From contig JAJQJQ010000014.1 of the NCBI GenBank assembly GCA_028622995.1, positions 3,534,001 through 3,598,000 of the forward strand: a stretch of DNA of 64,000 nt. The letters run 5' to 3'. The stretch comes from Panagrolaimus kolymaensis. Taxonomy: Eukaryota > Nematoda > Chromadorea > Rhabditida > Panagrolaimidae. The position numbers were made by a program, and so were the translations under genes. This document shows positions 9,494 to 21,503 of this stretch, piece by piece. Numbering within the stretch: the first letter of the stretch is position 1; every line of letters begins with the position of its first letter. The notes below the pieces were generated by a model that was given only the letters and a program-made list of their open reading frames with translations, made no database searches and had not been told where the DNA came from.

Positions 9494-10974
9494 TTAAATA
9501 TCTTTATTTTTGACAAAATTTTCGATAACATATTTTGTTTCTGGTGCCTTCCATTCAGGAGCCATATGACCTGCGCCTCGAATAGTAACGAAAGTAACAT
9601 TTTTGTCATAAACCGTTGCAAATCCTCCAACTTGTCCATTAACTTCAAAAGTATATTTTGGTTTTAAAAGTTGATAACCAAGTTGATCTATAAATTGTTG
9701 AGCTCCAAGAAAATTACACATCATATCCGTGTCACCATAATAAAAAAGTATGCGAATATTTGCAGCGACAATTTTCTTGAAATATGGCGCAGTGTCATTA
9801 ACTTGTCTGTCATATTTTGAAAGGCCACCACAAATGTGCCATTCTTTAAGATTTTCGTTAATATGAAGGGCTTTTCGAACTTCCACTAAATTCATATATG
9901 TTTCGATATCAGTGTCATTAAAGCATGGGATTCCATTCGTCGGGGTATTTTTGATTAAACTTTTCTTTTTCAACTGTGCTTCAAATATATTTATAAATGT
10001 TTGTGGTCGATACAAGCTCATTCGAGGTGAATTAATAAGCGATGAGGAATCACAATTCCGATAAATATCATATAGATTTATATTAGCATCTATACCAAGA
10101 TTTTGACCCATTACAAAACATTCATCAGTGAAATCATTCGTATTACAAGTATCAAAGCATCCATGACAACATTGCTTTTCAAATTTATTCCATGCCTCTT
10201 CATCAAAAAGTCCATGAGCATATCCAAATTCAAATGATGTTTGATCAAAAAGTAACCAATTTAACATTCCATTTCCAATTCCTATACCTTCAAAATTAAT
10301 AGGAAAACTACTTTGTCCATCGACAATTTTAGCAGCTAAAGTTGGGACATAAATTCCGCCATAAGATTCACCAATAATAAAAGTTCGATAATTTCGAAAT
10401 GAAGGATGAAGGGTAAAAAATTGCTTTAAACCTTTGTAGTTATAGTTTGCAGTCTAAAAACTTTCCAACTATATTTCAGTACCAGCAATAACAAAAGAAT
10501 CCTTACCATTGTATCACTAGCAGAAGTATTGCCATCAGAAGCATATGAATATCCAACACCAGCTGGAGATTCGATATAAACAACCGATGCAAATTTATTC
10601 CAAGCATTTGGATTGGCTCTCAAAGTTTTTCCATCGGGATTTACTAAATATGGGCCCATTTCGTGGAGAAGTCCTGGAACAACCAATATAGTTATTTAAA
10701 TATTCTTAAGTTTAAGGTTACCTTCAAGTGAGCTGCAACCTGGTCCACCATTAAACCAAAAAATTAAAGGATCATTCGTTGGATCATTTTGAGATTCAAC
10801 AAACCAATAATGTAAGAATTTAGTCTTTGAAACTCTTAAATATCCAGAATAATGTTTGAAATTTATATCAAAATTTAAACCAGGAAGATTAATTATTTCA
10901 TCTTTATTTCCCGGATTTATGGCAGCACAAAAAACTACTGTAATAATTGTAAAAATAAAAAAGTTTAACAACAT
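9494..10974 (-). CDS. Serine carboxypeptidase (peptidase family S10)
   Basis: Exons 10974-10722, 10673-10507 and 10453-9494 (minus strand) give 459 aa. It removes C-terminal amino acids from peptides, normally in lysosomes, gut lumen or secretion. A signal peptide ([18 protein letters not shown]) starts the protein. The oxyanion region GGPGCSS is near residue 80, nucleophile Ser is in GESYGG at about 170, the catalytic Asp is in YYGDTD and His in GAGHMAPEW. Four closely spaced Cys ([10 protein letters not shown]) in the insert suggest disulfides. Exon sizes match those of the divergent partner at 11358 (exon 2 is 167 nt in both), and the first-intron starts are alike, so the pair is a fairly recent inverted duplication. 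The TATA-like box is at about 11030-11040, roughly 60 bp upstream. Confidence 0.93.
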
Positions 10975-11357
10975 TTTGTGAAAAGTTGCTATTAATTATT
11001 GTTTTAGCTCCAATTTTTACTTTTATAGCGGCAATTATTGTTATTTTAATTTCATTTCCAAATTATTGTCATTAAAAAAAATATAGCTTTTGTTAACAAA
11101 ATTACAAAAGTGTAAAAAATAGAATGCAAACAAATCAAGCCTTAATTTCTGGTATTAATGAATAGAAAACTATGTTTAAACAATAAAAAAAAAATTGGGC
11201 TTTCTATAGAATTTTTTTCCGTAAAAAATCTTTCCTCTTTCCATTCTTATTTGTTAGTGAAACAAAAGAACGCCAATTTCCATTAGAAAAAAAAATTAGT
11301 ATAAAAACAAGTTAAAAATCAAAAATAAGAAACAATAACATTTATTTTTCTTCGACA
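10975..11357. promoter_or_regulatory. Bidirectional promoter region of the carboxypeptidase pair
   Basis: A 383-bp gap between two head-to-head ATGs. Each side has a TATA-like box about 60 bp from its ATG: GTATAAAA at 11299-11306 for the plus gene, and CTATAAAAG on the minus strand at about 11030-11040. Shared regulation is inferred. Confidence 0.55.
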
Positions 11358-12834
11358 ATGCTCAGAGGTTTTTGCATTGCTGCATTTTTAGCTATTGGTG
11401 TTTTTACTGTATCTGCAGCTAATTTATGCGACCAAGATGAAATTACGGATCTTCCAGGTCTTAATTTTGATATAAATTTCAAACATTATTCTGGATATTT
11501 GAAAGTTTCAAAAACAAAATTCTTACATTATTGGTTTGTTGAATCTCAAAATGATCCAACGAATGATCCTTTAATTTTTTGGTTTAATGGTGGACCAGGT
11601 TGCAGCTCACTTGAAGGTAACCTTAAGCTTTAGAATATTAAAATATTTTGATAAGATAATTCCAGGTATTCTCCACGAAATGGGTCCATACCTTGTAAAT
11701 CCTGATGGAAGAACTCTTCGACAAAATCCAAATGCATGGAATAAATTTGCTTCGGTTGTTTATATCGAGTCTCCAGCGGGTGTTGGATATTCGTATGCCA
11801 GTGATGGAAATACATCAGCTAGTGATTCTATGGTAAGATAAAAACCCTATATAAAAAGATTAAAATAACAGTTATTTTAGACAGCTAATTACAATTATAA
11901 TGCTATAAAACAATTTTTCTCGATTCATCCTTCATTCCAAAGCCATTCTACTTTTATCATTGGTGAATCGTATGGCGGAGTTTATGTTCCTTCTTTAGCA
12001 GCTAAAGTTATCGATGGACAAAGTGATTTCCCTATAAATTTCAAAGGCATTGCAATTGGAAATGGAGCAATGAATGGACCAATTTTCCAAAAAGCTTATT
12101 TAACTTTCTCATATGCTCATGGACTTTATGATGAAAAGGCATGGAATAAATTTGAAAAGCAGTGTTGTCATGGTTGTTTTGATACTTGTAATATCGATAA
12201 TCTTACACCTGAATGTGACGATATGGTTGGTAATCTTGAAATAGCTGATAATATAAATCCATATGATATTTACCGAACATGCGATACAGCATCATTATTT
12301 AATTCTCCTCGAATGCAATTTTATCGTCCTCCTGGGCATCAAGCACAAATGATGAAAAAAACTTTCTCATCTAAATCAGCTGCAAATAGCGACGCTCCAT
12401 GCTTTAATGACACTGATATTGAAACATATATGAATTTGAAAGAAGTTCGAAAAGCTCTTCATATTAATGAAAAACTTGGAGAATGGGCTATTTGCGGTGG
12501 CCTTTCCAGTTATAAATATCAGTACGGTGACATGACTCCATTCATTCAAAAAATTGTATCAGCTAATGTACGTGTCATTTTATATTATGGTGACACGGAT
12601 ACAGTGTGCAATTTCCTTGGTGGACAAAGATTCACTGATCAACTTGGTTATCAACTTCTAAAACCAAAATATGCTTTTGAAGTTAATGGACAAGTTGGAG
12701 GATTTGCAACTGTTTACGATAAAAATGTCACCTTCGTTACTATTCGAGGATCGGGGCATATGGCACCCGAATGGAGAGCTCCAGAAACTAAATATGTCAT
12801 CGAAAACTTCGTTAATAATCAACCCATTGTTTAA
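11358..12834 (+). CDS. Serine carboxypeptidase (peptidase family S10)
   Basis: Exons 11358-11616, 11666-11832 and 11881-12834 give 459 aa. The signal peptide is [27 protein letters not shown] forms the oxyanion hole, GESYGG holds the nucleophile Ser172, YYGDTD the Asp380 and GSGHMAPEW the His435, so the S10 triad is complete. [10 protein letters not shown] is the usual substrate-loop motif. Large parts are nearly identical to the neighbour at 9494-10974, especially the N-terminal 85 and C-terminal 100 residues, while the insert region around residues 275-310 has diverged. Expected location is the lysosome or gut lumen. Confidence 0.93.
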
Positions 12835-13518
12835 TGTTGTTTATTAAAATTAAATTATTATTTTTAATTTTAGAAAATTATTAATAATAAAGACTAAAGC
12901 AATCATAAACACAAAGTTTTTTTTATTAAGAAATAACCTAAAAATGTTTATATAAGTTTAAATTGATGATGTACTTTGAGAAGTGCATTCAAGCATAAAA
13001 CAATAACGTAATAGAAAATTTCTTAACTTTTTTTCGCATTAAATTTTGATTAATTTTTATAATGTTTTAATGAAATAAGCAAAATGGAAGTAGAAAATTT
13101 TAACACCTGCAGTTATGAGAAATTAATTCAATATTTATTAGCAAATTGAAATTTAATTAACTTTATGACAAATGCGCTGAAGTATAACCAACAAGAGCAG
13201 AATTTTTGAGCTTATTTTTTTACCATATTAAAAATTGGTTTTTAGCTTTGTTTAATAAAATTATATTCAAAATTATTCCACTTTTTATATATATATTTTT
13301 TTCTAAAATAAGTTTTTTTATTTAATCTTTAATTGTTTTTATGTTTAAAGGCAACAACGATAGTGCTCAGTCGCATTTATTAAATATTTTATACTTACAT
13401 TTTAAGTTTGTTTTGTAGCAAATTTATTTACGTAATTTTTTATTTTGTTTATTGTTGCAACAAGAAAGCAAAAATTATTGCATTTTTTTGAATTTATTTT
13501 TTATTTATTTAATTAAAA
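12835..13518. other. Intergenic region
   Basis: AT-rich, no exon or clear repeat seen. The first 60 bp resemble a 3' UTR with AATAAAG near 12887. Confidence 0.5.
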
Positions 13519-14574
13519 ATGGCACAACAAAATTTTGACATTAAATTTTATTTTGGTTATGTAAAAGTTTTTAAATTTTTTTCCGATGTTGCCACAACTG
13601 TGGCTTTGATAATTTCCATATTTGCTTTAAAAATAATTTATTCTGAAACTTCGAAAACTATGAAAACTTATAAAAATTTATTACTGGCTTATATGATCTT
13701 GCAAATAATTTTTGGTATATATTTTTTGGTATTTAAATGCATTTTTTTCTTACCATTTCCATTTTTCATGACTCTAACTTCTTTGGAAATTTCATTCAAA
13801 TATTTGACAATCTCGTGTGCTACATTTGAATTATGGGCCATTATTTGCTTGGCTGATTTGTTGCTTTGTATGTTTATTGAAAGATATTATTTTATGACTC
13901 GGGGCATTATTCATCGAAATAAATTCAGCCAAGCATTAATTTTTGGTGGAATTATTTTTACTAATTTTGCTATACTCTTTTCTTACGTGGGTGTTCAAAT
14001 ATTTGGTGAACATTTATTTTCAATCGAAAAATCAAAGGATTTTATTATTTCTAATTTTAATAATTCCCAAGAAATTATGGCTCTTCCAAATTTGGCTGTC
14101 AGTGATATTTTCATTCGAGTTTCAACCTTCACATATTTTTTAATGATTTTTGTATTTATTTTTATTAGCACTCGAACAATTGGATATTTTTATTTTACAT
14201 ATAAAAATATAGCGTGTTTAAAAATGATTCAAAAAAGCACTAATTCCACTCAAAATAAACATAACGCAAATGCAATAAAAAATTTGTTTATTCAATTAAT
14301 GAATCTCATATTTTTTGGATGTTTTCCAAATACAATTTGTATTTTACTTTTTATATTTAAAATTCCAATATTTGAAGTTTATATTTATCTCGAATGCTTA
14401 TTTCATATGTATTTTTTGGTTGATGTTATTTGCACTCTCGCATTTATTCGACCCTATCGAATTGCATTAATTAAATTTATTGGTGCAGGAAATAATAGTA
14501 AAGTTCATAATTTAATTATCAATCGTTTGATTGCAACGGATAAATTTAAATCGGTGATTTCTCAAAGCTCTTAG
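13519..14574 (+). CDS. Serpentine (7TM) chemoreceptor, single exon
   Basis: A 351-aa membrane protein with about seven hydrophobic segments: near residues 20-38, 50-78, 95-125, 138-160, 195-225, 255-280 and 290-315. IERYYF follows TM3 in the place of a DRY-type motif, and FIRPYRIALIKF lies just after the last segment, like the PYR motif of nematode Str-superfamily receptors (str/srh/sri/srd). An N-glycosylation-type NNS lies in a predicted loop. Having no intron is unusual for the family, which may point to retroposition. Likely an odorant or environmental receptor in sensory neurons; the exact class is not resolvable by eye. Confidence 0.75.
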   Translation: MAQQNFDIKFYFGYVKVFKFFSDVATTVALIISIFALKIIYSETSKTMKTYKNLLLAYMILQIIFGIYFLVFKCIFFLPFPFFMTLTSLEISFKYLTISCATFELWAIICLADLLLCMFIERYYFMTRGIIHRNKFSQALIFGGIIFTNFAILFSYVGVQIFGEHLFSIEKSKDFIISNFNNSQEIMALPNLAVSDIFIRVSTFTYFLMIFVFIFISTRTIGYFYFTYKNIACLKMIQKSTNSTQNKHNANAIKNLFIQLMNLIFFGCFPNTICILLFIFKIPIFEVYIYLECLFHMYFLVDVICTLAFIRPYRIALIKFIGAGNNSKVHNLIINRLIATDKFKSVISQSS

Positions 14575-14822
14575 AATTTATTTTGTTAGTTTTTTTTAAA
14601 TCATCTTCATTGTTGACCAATCGAAATTATGAATCCGTGAACCTATTAAAACATCTGGTATTTTTTTATTTAAATTAAAAGAAAAAACATCTTTAAAAAA
14701 ATATTTATTGAGTCGGGTCAACAGATTATTTAAACTACTATTTAAAAAGGAATTAACAAATTATTAATTAATAAGTACTATTTAATTCAAACAATATTAA
14801 TTTCACAAAAAAAAATATAAAA

Positions 14823-16601
14823 TTAAATAACGAAAAGTTTTCCAGCTTCCACGGTTATTGGCTTTTTGACTGCATGGACGATAATCATCGAAGGGCAGTG
14901 GTCTTTCAAGTTTATCAAAAAATGCTCTCCAAAGGAACCAAATATTTGTTCCTCATCTCTGATTTTTCTGGATCGTTGAGTTAATTGCCGAGCGGCAAAA
15001 GAGGAACTCTTTTCAAGATCATTTTCTTTAACATTTTCTATGACATTTAAATCTTTCTCCATGGTTATTTTTAAATTCTCATTTGTGTGTCCCATAATCA
15101 CCAAATTTTGAGCCGACGATTGTGAATTGATTAATATTTTTTGCATAATGCTTTCCAATGAATGATTCTCAGATTTGTTATCATCCAATTTAATTTTATG
15201 ATAAATGATATTCTTCTCATTATTGTTATTATTCTCCTTAACCATTCTTTTGACAGCTTTAATTAATTCATTATCCATTTTAGTTTTTGTTGTTCCACTT
15301 TTCAAGCGAACAATTGTCAATTGGATGCCGCCTTTCACATGGGAATGAAGCTGAATTGCCAATTTGAAGGCTTCCATATCATTTAAAGATCCAGTATTGG
15401 CAAAAATAAATATGATACCTGTGTAAGGAACTCCATGGATTATGGAATCAGTGGCGCCAGAAAGGTGTTTGTCAATAAATATGCCAATGGTCGTGTGATT
15501 GGCATGTGCGAGTATGCTGTTCACTTCTTTGGCTTGTTTATCACTGAAAATTTTTTTTAATTAGCCATCAGTAATTTTTTTTAGTTTAAAAAATATTTGA
15601 GACAGTTTTTTTGGGACTATTTGTAATTTATACATATTTAAAGTAAATTATTACCTGTCAACAACATTTTGTTGCCATGGCAAAATCATCAAATCACATT
15701 CTTCACTTTGAGCGATTCTATCAATTTCCATACCAATTTCATGTGGGTGTGTAGTGGCTACAAAGCATTTAGTAATGGCTCCAATAAGTTTGCCAAAGAA
15801 TTGGAATGTATTCAAAGTTGAATCATTTTCGATAACATGATCTCTCTAAAGAAATTCAATTTATTAATACTTTTATAAAATAACAAAATTTCAAGGTACC
15901 TGCGTAGAAACCATTATAGCTGAAGAACGATCCATATCTGTAAATGCTTTAAAGCCATTCAAAATTAAATGACCACCACCGGGAGGCAAGCTCATTCGAA
16001 ACATTTGAATGATGTTAGCTGTTAATGAAATTGATTCGTTATCTTTCAAATAAAGCAAAATATTTTGAATTGCCTGATTTTCGCTGATTGTTGAGATAGT
16101 TCGCTTTTTTTGCTCTTGTGGCTCTATTTGATACTTCAGGGGATAGACCTACAAAATTAAATTATAGAAAATTAAAGAATGTTTAAATAATTTATTATTA
16201 TTACCCAAGCAATGATGGGTGAAGTCATAAAGGTGGTGACCAAAGCCATCACAACCATAACAGCAAAAATTCTTCCGTTTATCACACCCGCATCCATTCC
16301 AATATTAAGAACAATCAATTCGACCAAACTAAAATTAAATGCACGAATAAAAAATCTTTTGTTTGTCAAACTTTTTTTTTCAATTTTAAAATTTACATTT
16401 GCTTCTAAAAATATATAAAATAATTTACCCTTTAGTATTCATCAAAATGCCAATGCTAAACGATTCTCTCCAAGGAAAGCCCGAGAATTTGGCAGCGGCT
16501 GTACAGCCAATAATTTTTCCTGCGCATGCTACAATAATCACTAAAATCCTCCAGAAAAGAAAAGAAAAAAACGAACTTATCCATTTACAAACAACAATCA
16601 G
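14823..16601 (-). pseudogene. CPA2/CHX-type cation/H+ antiporter, C-terminal part only
   Basis: Exons on the minus strand: up to 16601-16429, 16328-16205, 16148-15900, 15845-15655 and 15543-14823, 485 codons in frame. The start contains transmembrane helices ([46 protein letters not shown]), which match the last membrane helices of Kha1/CHX-type exchangers. A long cytoplasmic region follows with nucleotide-binding-like alternation (IDRIAQSEECDLMILPW; ANHTTIGIFID), like the universal-stress-like tail of that family. Family members run to about 800 aa with 10 or more helices, so about half is missing. A stop lies just upstream (16604-16602), and the next 470 bp holds no recognisable exon. It is either 5'-truncated or the first exons lie far away. 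Kha1/CHX proteins are known from fungi, plants and bacteria rather than animals, so horizontal gain is possible. Confidence 0.65.
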
Positions 16602-17076
16602 TCACCTTTCAAGAAACATAAAAAATAATATTTATTTTAGCAAACTTACAATAGTTTAAAAAGTTTTTAACAATTGTCGTCGTCGTCGTCTTTTCTTTCA
16701 CTTCAAAAAAAGCTTTAAAGCAAACAATGTATGAATTTTTTTTGTTAAACATAACTTTGAATGCAGTTAGAGTGAGTGGCTTTAGTTGCTTTTAGAAACG
16801 TGATTCAAAGTAAATGTTACTTTCAGAAAAAAAATTTTTTTGAACAGAAGTATGTAAAACAAAAATTTTACATTTTAATAAGAAAGAGAAGGATTTTGAG
16901 AAGAAAAATTATGTAATAATATTGTAAAATTTTATTGGAATTACAACATATTCGAGACATTTGAAAAAAAATTAAAATTAAAATTAACATCTTTCTAAAA
17001 AATAGTAATATAAAATGTATAAAATGCGGTGTTTTTCTTTTTCAAAAAAACATCACAAAAAAAAAACAAGTTTATT
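16602..17076. other. Intergenic region upstream of the antiporter fragment
   Basis: AT-rich, with a short CGTCGT run at 16678-16690. No N-terminal antiporter exon was found on the minus strand. Confidence 0.5.
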
Positions 17077-17461
17077 TTAAGCGGAAAAGTTATTTAAGTT
17101 TTCGGCTCTTTCCCATTCATAATACCCTCTCGGTGACTCTTTTTGAAACTCTTTATTAATTTTAGCCCTAGTAAATTCATTCACGGCTTTGTAGAAAGAT
17201 TTTATTTCTTCAATTGAAAGATTTACGCCATAAGCGGCATAAAACTTGGCTTCATCATCTGCACTATTCTAAAAAATTATTAACATTTACAACAGCCCAA
17301 AATTAATGCTAAAAAAACTCACTAATATAAAATCACAATAATTTTCCAAATTTAAAAGCGAACTAAAGCTTCCCAAACTGAAACGTTTAAGTTTGTTTTT
17401 CATTGATATATTTGATAAAGAGAAATTTGAAGATAATTCATATGCTTGATTCATACGGATT
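17077..17461 (-). pseudogene. 3' fragment of an F-box-like family gene
   Basis: Two exons on the minus strand, an upstream one from 17461 ending at a GTGAGT donor near 17322, and a last exon ending with TAA at 17079-17077. They encode MNQAYEL... LLNLENYC and then NSADDEAKFYAAYG... SPRGYYEWE. They align with the last two exons of the gene at 33444-35457 (MNQKYEL... LLNLEDYC; ENSAAFEEASF... SSVGYY), including the same intron place and phase. The F-box and central exons are absent. It could be translated from the ATG at 17454 as a short protein, but is more likely a truncated duplicate. Confidence 0.6.
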
Positions 17462-18724
17462 CTATTTCTTTAGTTAGTTAGTCGTCTTCGTCTTTTTATT
17501 GTGCTATTTGTATTTTGCCATAAATAAATTCTATTTGCTATTTTTATCTGTGGAAATCAATTAGTTGGAAGCCTACAACTTGTAGGCTTCCAACCAGGGC
17601 TGTGCATTTGCTTGCTTGACTCTGTCTTTTCTGAAAAATTAAAATTCTTGCTGCTTCAAGCAAGCAAAAATTGTCTTGTTAAAAGCACGACCTTTCCTAC
17701 AACATCGAAAGATCTGATTCCTTAACCTCGACAACGAAGTAACATCTGTGATTTCGCGATATTGAGAGACTTTTGAAAAATAAAATTTATTAAGACAAAT
17801 TTTATTTTAAAATTGTTATAAGATGCAGTATGAAAGTTTAAAAAGTGTTTTCTTTCTTAATATTTTTTGACACGTTGCAAAAGACATAATTTACTAAAAA
17901 AAATTATATGGAACCAAAAGAAAAAATCTTTTGTGTAAAATTTTTGATACACGATAAAAGGTTTTAAATGAAGTTTCTATTTAAAAATTTCCAAAAGTTT
18001 TAAAAATGGGCGTTTTTTTCCTAGCAATTTTTTGTTTTGTTTTCTTTTAAAAGAAACAAAATTTTAAAATTTAAGCCATTTACAGAGAAGACCTAAAAAA
18101 CTATACTAAACCCGATTTGTGATCTACTATCAGCGAGAATGATAGTTTCATTTTCATTAGGAATTCATGAAAAATAAAAAGGAAGGATTTATAAAGGGAA
18201 GCTTGTTATTACTGAGCTAAAAAGAGATCAAAAATCCAGTAATTCTTTTTGTCAGAGGAAATAAATAAAGAAACCCAAAAGCGGCAGTATTGAAATATAA
18301 ATGAACTTTAGTTTATCGGTCCTTCTTAGTCATTGTATTTGGGAGAGGCTAGATTTTTTTTTAACATTTACTTTTTTCTTAGGCAGTTTTTTACGAGCAA
18401 CTCGAAAATCCCTGGATATTGATTATTAAACCCAAAAATGGAAATACCATTTTTTTTAAATAAACTTCGAAGTGGGATTTTTTTTTTAAATTAGCTATCA
18501 ATGTACAATGCAGAGGTCCAACAGTATTGAAACAAAAAAATGAGATAACTTTGTCCCTTTTTATAATTTTTTTACTTTTGAAATTGTAGGATAAATATCA
18601 CATAGATATATAATCTCTTTGTAGGCCAAAATGGTTCTAATTACTAATCCACGTTTTAATTAACTTTTCTTAATATTCTATCATAAAACTAAATTTAATT
18701 TTTTTTAGTTATTTACAGGCTATA
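17462..18724. other. Intergenic region
   Basis: Contains the short hairpin at 17564-17594. The rest is AT-rich with no supported exon. TTATTTACAG at about 18710-18719, just before the ATG at 18725, could be a trans-splice acceptor. Confidence 0.5.
17564..17594. repeat. Perfect 15-bp-arm hairpin
   Basis: GTTGGAAGCCTACAA, one C, then the exact reverse complement. With almost no loop it may be the centre of an eroded palindromic element. Confidence 0.7.
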
Positions 18725-20770
18725 ATGGTTAATGTTAGGATTGCTTGTTGCCTTTTATGTTTGGTATGGATAGTTGAAAGTCAAGTTTCGCCTTCGACAA
18801 CATTATCTCCAGAAACTGATGATCCACTTTTTACCAAAATAATGGAAAATATTGTCTCGATGTCTGAAGAAGTCGAAAAGCTTACGGAAATAATTCCAGT
18901 GCCATCTTCAAAAGAAAATGAACAAGGACCCGTGATTTTTATTGCAGGTCTTGGTGACGCTATGCAAGCCGCAGGACTTGGTTTACAAATCGCTCAGTTT
19001 GCTTACCAAGTTAATAAAGATATAAAATATGCTGCTGCTGCAGAAAAACAACGAGTTATAGAAGTAATGTTTTTTTAATGTGATTTTATATTTCGAGACT
19101 ATCCTATCCATACACACTCGCTGAAATTGAAAACCATAAAAAATTTCAAAAATGGCCGTTAAGTATCCTTTGCTCTTCCGGTTCTAAATTCCTGAAATGA
19201 CCGAGATACCCATCAAAAACGTGGGACGTTAGTTGATTTTAGGATTTTTAAAACTCTAAGGCTCGATGAATATGTGGTGTATCGATGATTTGGCATTATA
19301 GGAATGCTCAACAAATCTTCGATTATAAAAGTATGAGTTAGATTTTCAAAATAAGTTTTTATCACAAAGTTAAAACATTTTTAAAATAGCCAAAATTGTC
19401 AAAAAAATTGCTAATTAGTAAAAGCATCATAACTTTGCGATAAAGATCTATTTTGAAAATTTGACTCACACTATTATAATCGAAAATAAGAGGAACATTT
19501 TTATAATGCCAAATCATCGTCACATCACATATTCCTAGAGCCTTAGCATTTGGAAAATAGGCAACAAAATTATAAGAAAATAAAATATATATGTAATTTT
19601 CCTTTTTTTCTTCTTCTTCATTTTTTGGTTGCTTTTATCCGTTTTTCATCTTTTTTTGCAATAAGAACCATAAACCCTTAACATACTTTAAAAAAATAAC
19701 CGAAAAACGTTGATAATGGTAAAAGATAAAAAAAAGAAGGCAAAAGGCCTTTCTGTCCCATAGTGCACTGGCCAAATCAAAAAAAAAGTTTCTATAAAAC
19801 AAAAAAGAATTTTTTTAGTTTTTAAGATTTTACTTTTTTGTTTATGGACTACATTTGTAATAACGACTTTAAATTTACCCCTTCCTTAATTTTCTCAAAA
19901 CATAACAATTTTGTTTATTTTTTAGGAAAAAAGATTTCAAGATCTTAAACAACAAAATGAAAGACTCATTAACAAGGTTGATGCAGTAAGAGATGCCGTG
20001 GTTGAAGCAGCTGAAAAAATTGTGGATATAACAATAAGAAACGAGTTTAACGACGTAAGACTTATTTGAAGTATGTATAAAAACATCAAAATAGTAATAA
20101 AAAAATTTAGAAAGTTAAAATACCTATGAAAAAATTATATGTTAATTATGATATAATGATGAGAAGTATGCTTGAGGAAGACATTAATGATTTTAAAGAT
20201 GCTTGTGAATATAAGGAAAATAAACCAAAAGAAATCATGGTCGTAAGTTTTAAAAATTTCATTATTTCTTCACCCAATTAAATTAAAAAAATAATTGAGA
20301 AAGGTTAAAAAAAACATTAAAAAACAAATTAACATTCAAAAATAATAAACTATTCATTTTAATGTATCAAAAATATTATAAAATTTTAAGTAAATTTTCT
20401 TAGGCGTTGGAAACCATATTGGGACAAATGTATGAGACTCAGCTTGGTAGCACATTTGAAGATGAGGCATTTCATTTAATTCAAAGTTTGCAAAATGAAG
20501 TCATCCATGAATTTGTAAGTTCAACTTACAATATATGCATTTTTAATCATTAAACAATAAATTTTTAGGCAATAGTATACCCGACTTGTACCGTCATGAT
20601 TAATGGCCCTGGAGACAATGCTACTAATATAGAACGATTAAAAAATGTTGAAGTTCTAGTAGAAAATGCAAAAAAAGCAAGTGAAGAAGCCAGTAATTTA
20701 CGAACTGTAAGTTTAATATTTGTAAACAAAAATAACCTCTTAGGTAATAGAAATCCTCTATTTGATGTAA
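18725..20770 (+). CDS. Secreted helical protein of unknown function
   Basis: Exons 18725-19063, 19926-20054, 20111-20242, 20404-20514 and 20569-20706, all phase 0, with a possible final exon 20744-20770, giving about 291 aa. The signal peptide is MVNVRIACCLLCLVWIVESQ. A Ser/Thr/Pro-rich linker follows, then a Gly-rich hydrophobic stretch (IFIAGLGDAMQAAGLGLQI, residues about 75-95). After that comes mostly charged helical sequence with coiled-coil character (EKRFQDLKQQNERLINKV; NAKKASEEASNL). The short last exon is uncertain; the gene could continue across the following repeat region, where no further exon was recognised. No known domain was recognised. The hydrophobic segment flanked by long helices could insert in membranes, but that is speculation. 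Confidence 0.65.
19256..19546. mobile_element. Imperfect fold-back MITE in intron 1 of the 18725 gene
   Basis: CTAAGGCTC at 19256 pairs with GAGCCTTAG ending at 19546. Further pairing inside includes GATGATTTGGCATTATA with TATAATGCCAAATCATC, and GATTTTCAAAATA with TATTTTGAAAAT. The arms are about 130 bp, with mismatches. It explains why this intron (862 nt) is much longer than its neighbours. Confidence 0.65.
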
Positions 20771-21503
20771 TTTACTATCATCCTTCCTAGTAATTTTCAT
20801 TGTTCGTACGTTAATAACTTGGAATACCATAATGGGAAAATTCATTAAAAATCGAAATTTTTTTTGCATAAATCTAAAAAAAAGCGAAATCATCATTCTC
20901 AAAGTGCAGGGAATGATTTCATTTTAATTTGCATACATAAAAAAGCAACAACAAAAAATGCGCATACACGGTGATCCAAAGGACCTAAGATCAAAATAAC
21001 GGGAAGGCTCTAAAATATCCAAATGAAGGTCCAAATATTTTATTTTGACATCTTTTGCTTTAAGAGAGGTTCTACGAGTTGATTCAAATAGGGCGGAACA
21101 AAATTTTTTTTATTTTTTATTTTTTTTTACCAATCGGTTCTAAATAATATTTAAAAATTATTGGCGTCAAGCTTTTTCTCAAAAACTAAGCTGGATATGC
21201 TAATTTTTTATATTGAAGTTGAAAGCATTCATTAACTTCAAAAATTCAGCTAAATTCACCCATGAAGTTTAAAAATTATGTGTTTTCATGATATTATGTA
21301 ATAGATTGCGGGCTAATTTATGGTGTATACCATATATTTTAATGTTCTGTAAAAAACAGGAGAAATTTGCATATTTAAACTTCAAAAGGCTGTAACTTTT
21401 GATCCAGAACATATCCGGGACCTAAGAAAAATACCATATATTCCCCAGGATCTCTACTTCATTATCTAAAAGAAATTTTATTTTTACAAGGGGTCGGTTT
21501 TGA
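20771..21503. other. Intergenic region left of the giant hairpin
   Basis: No exon seen. Segments such as GCATATTTAAAC near 21370 resemble sequence inside the hairpin arms, so this may be older repeat sequence of the same family. Confidence 0.4.

Noticed and set aside
9391..9648. 85-aa minus-strand frame at the carboxypeptidase 3' end
   Set aside because: Out-of-frame reading of the last exon and 3' UTR.
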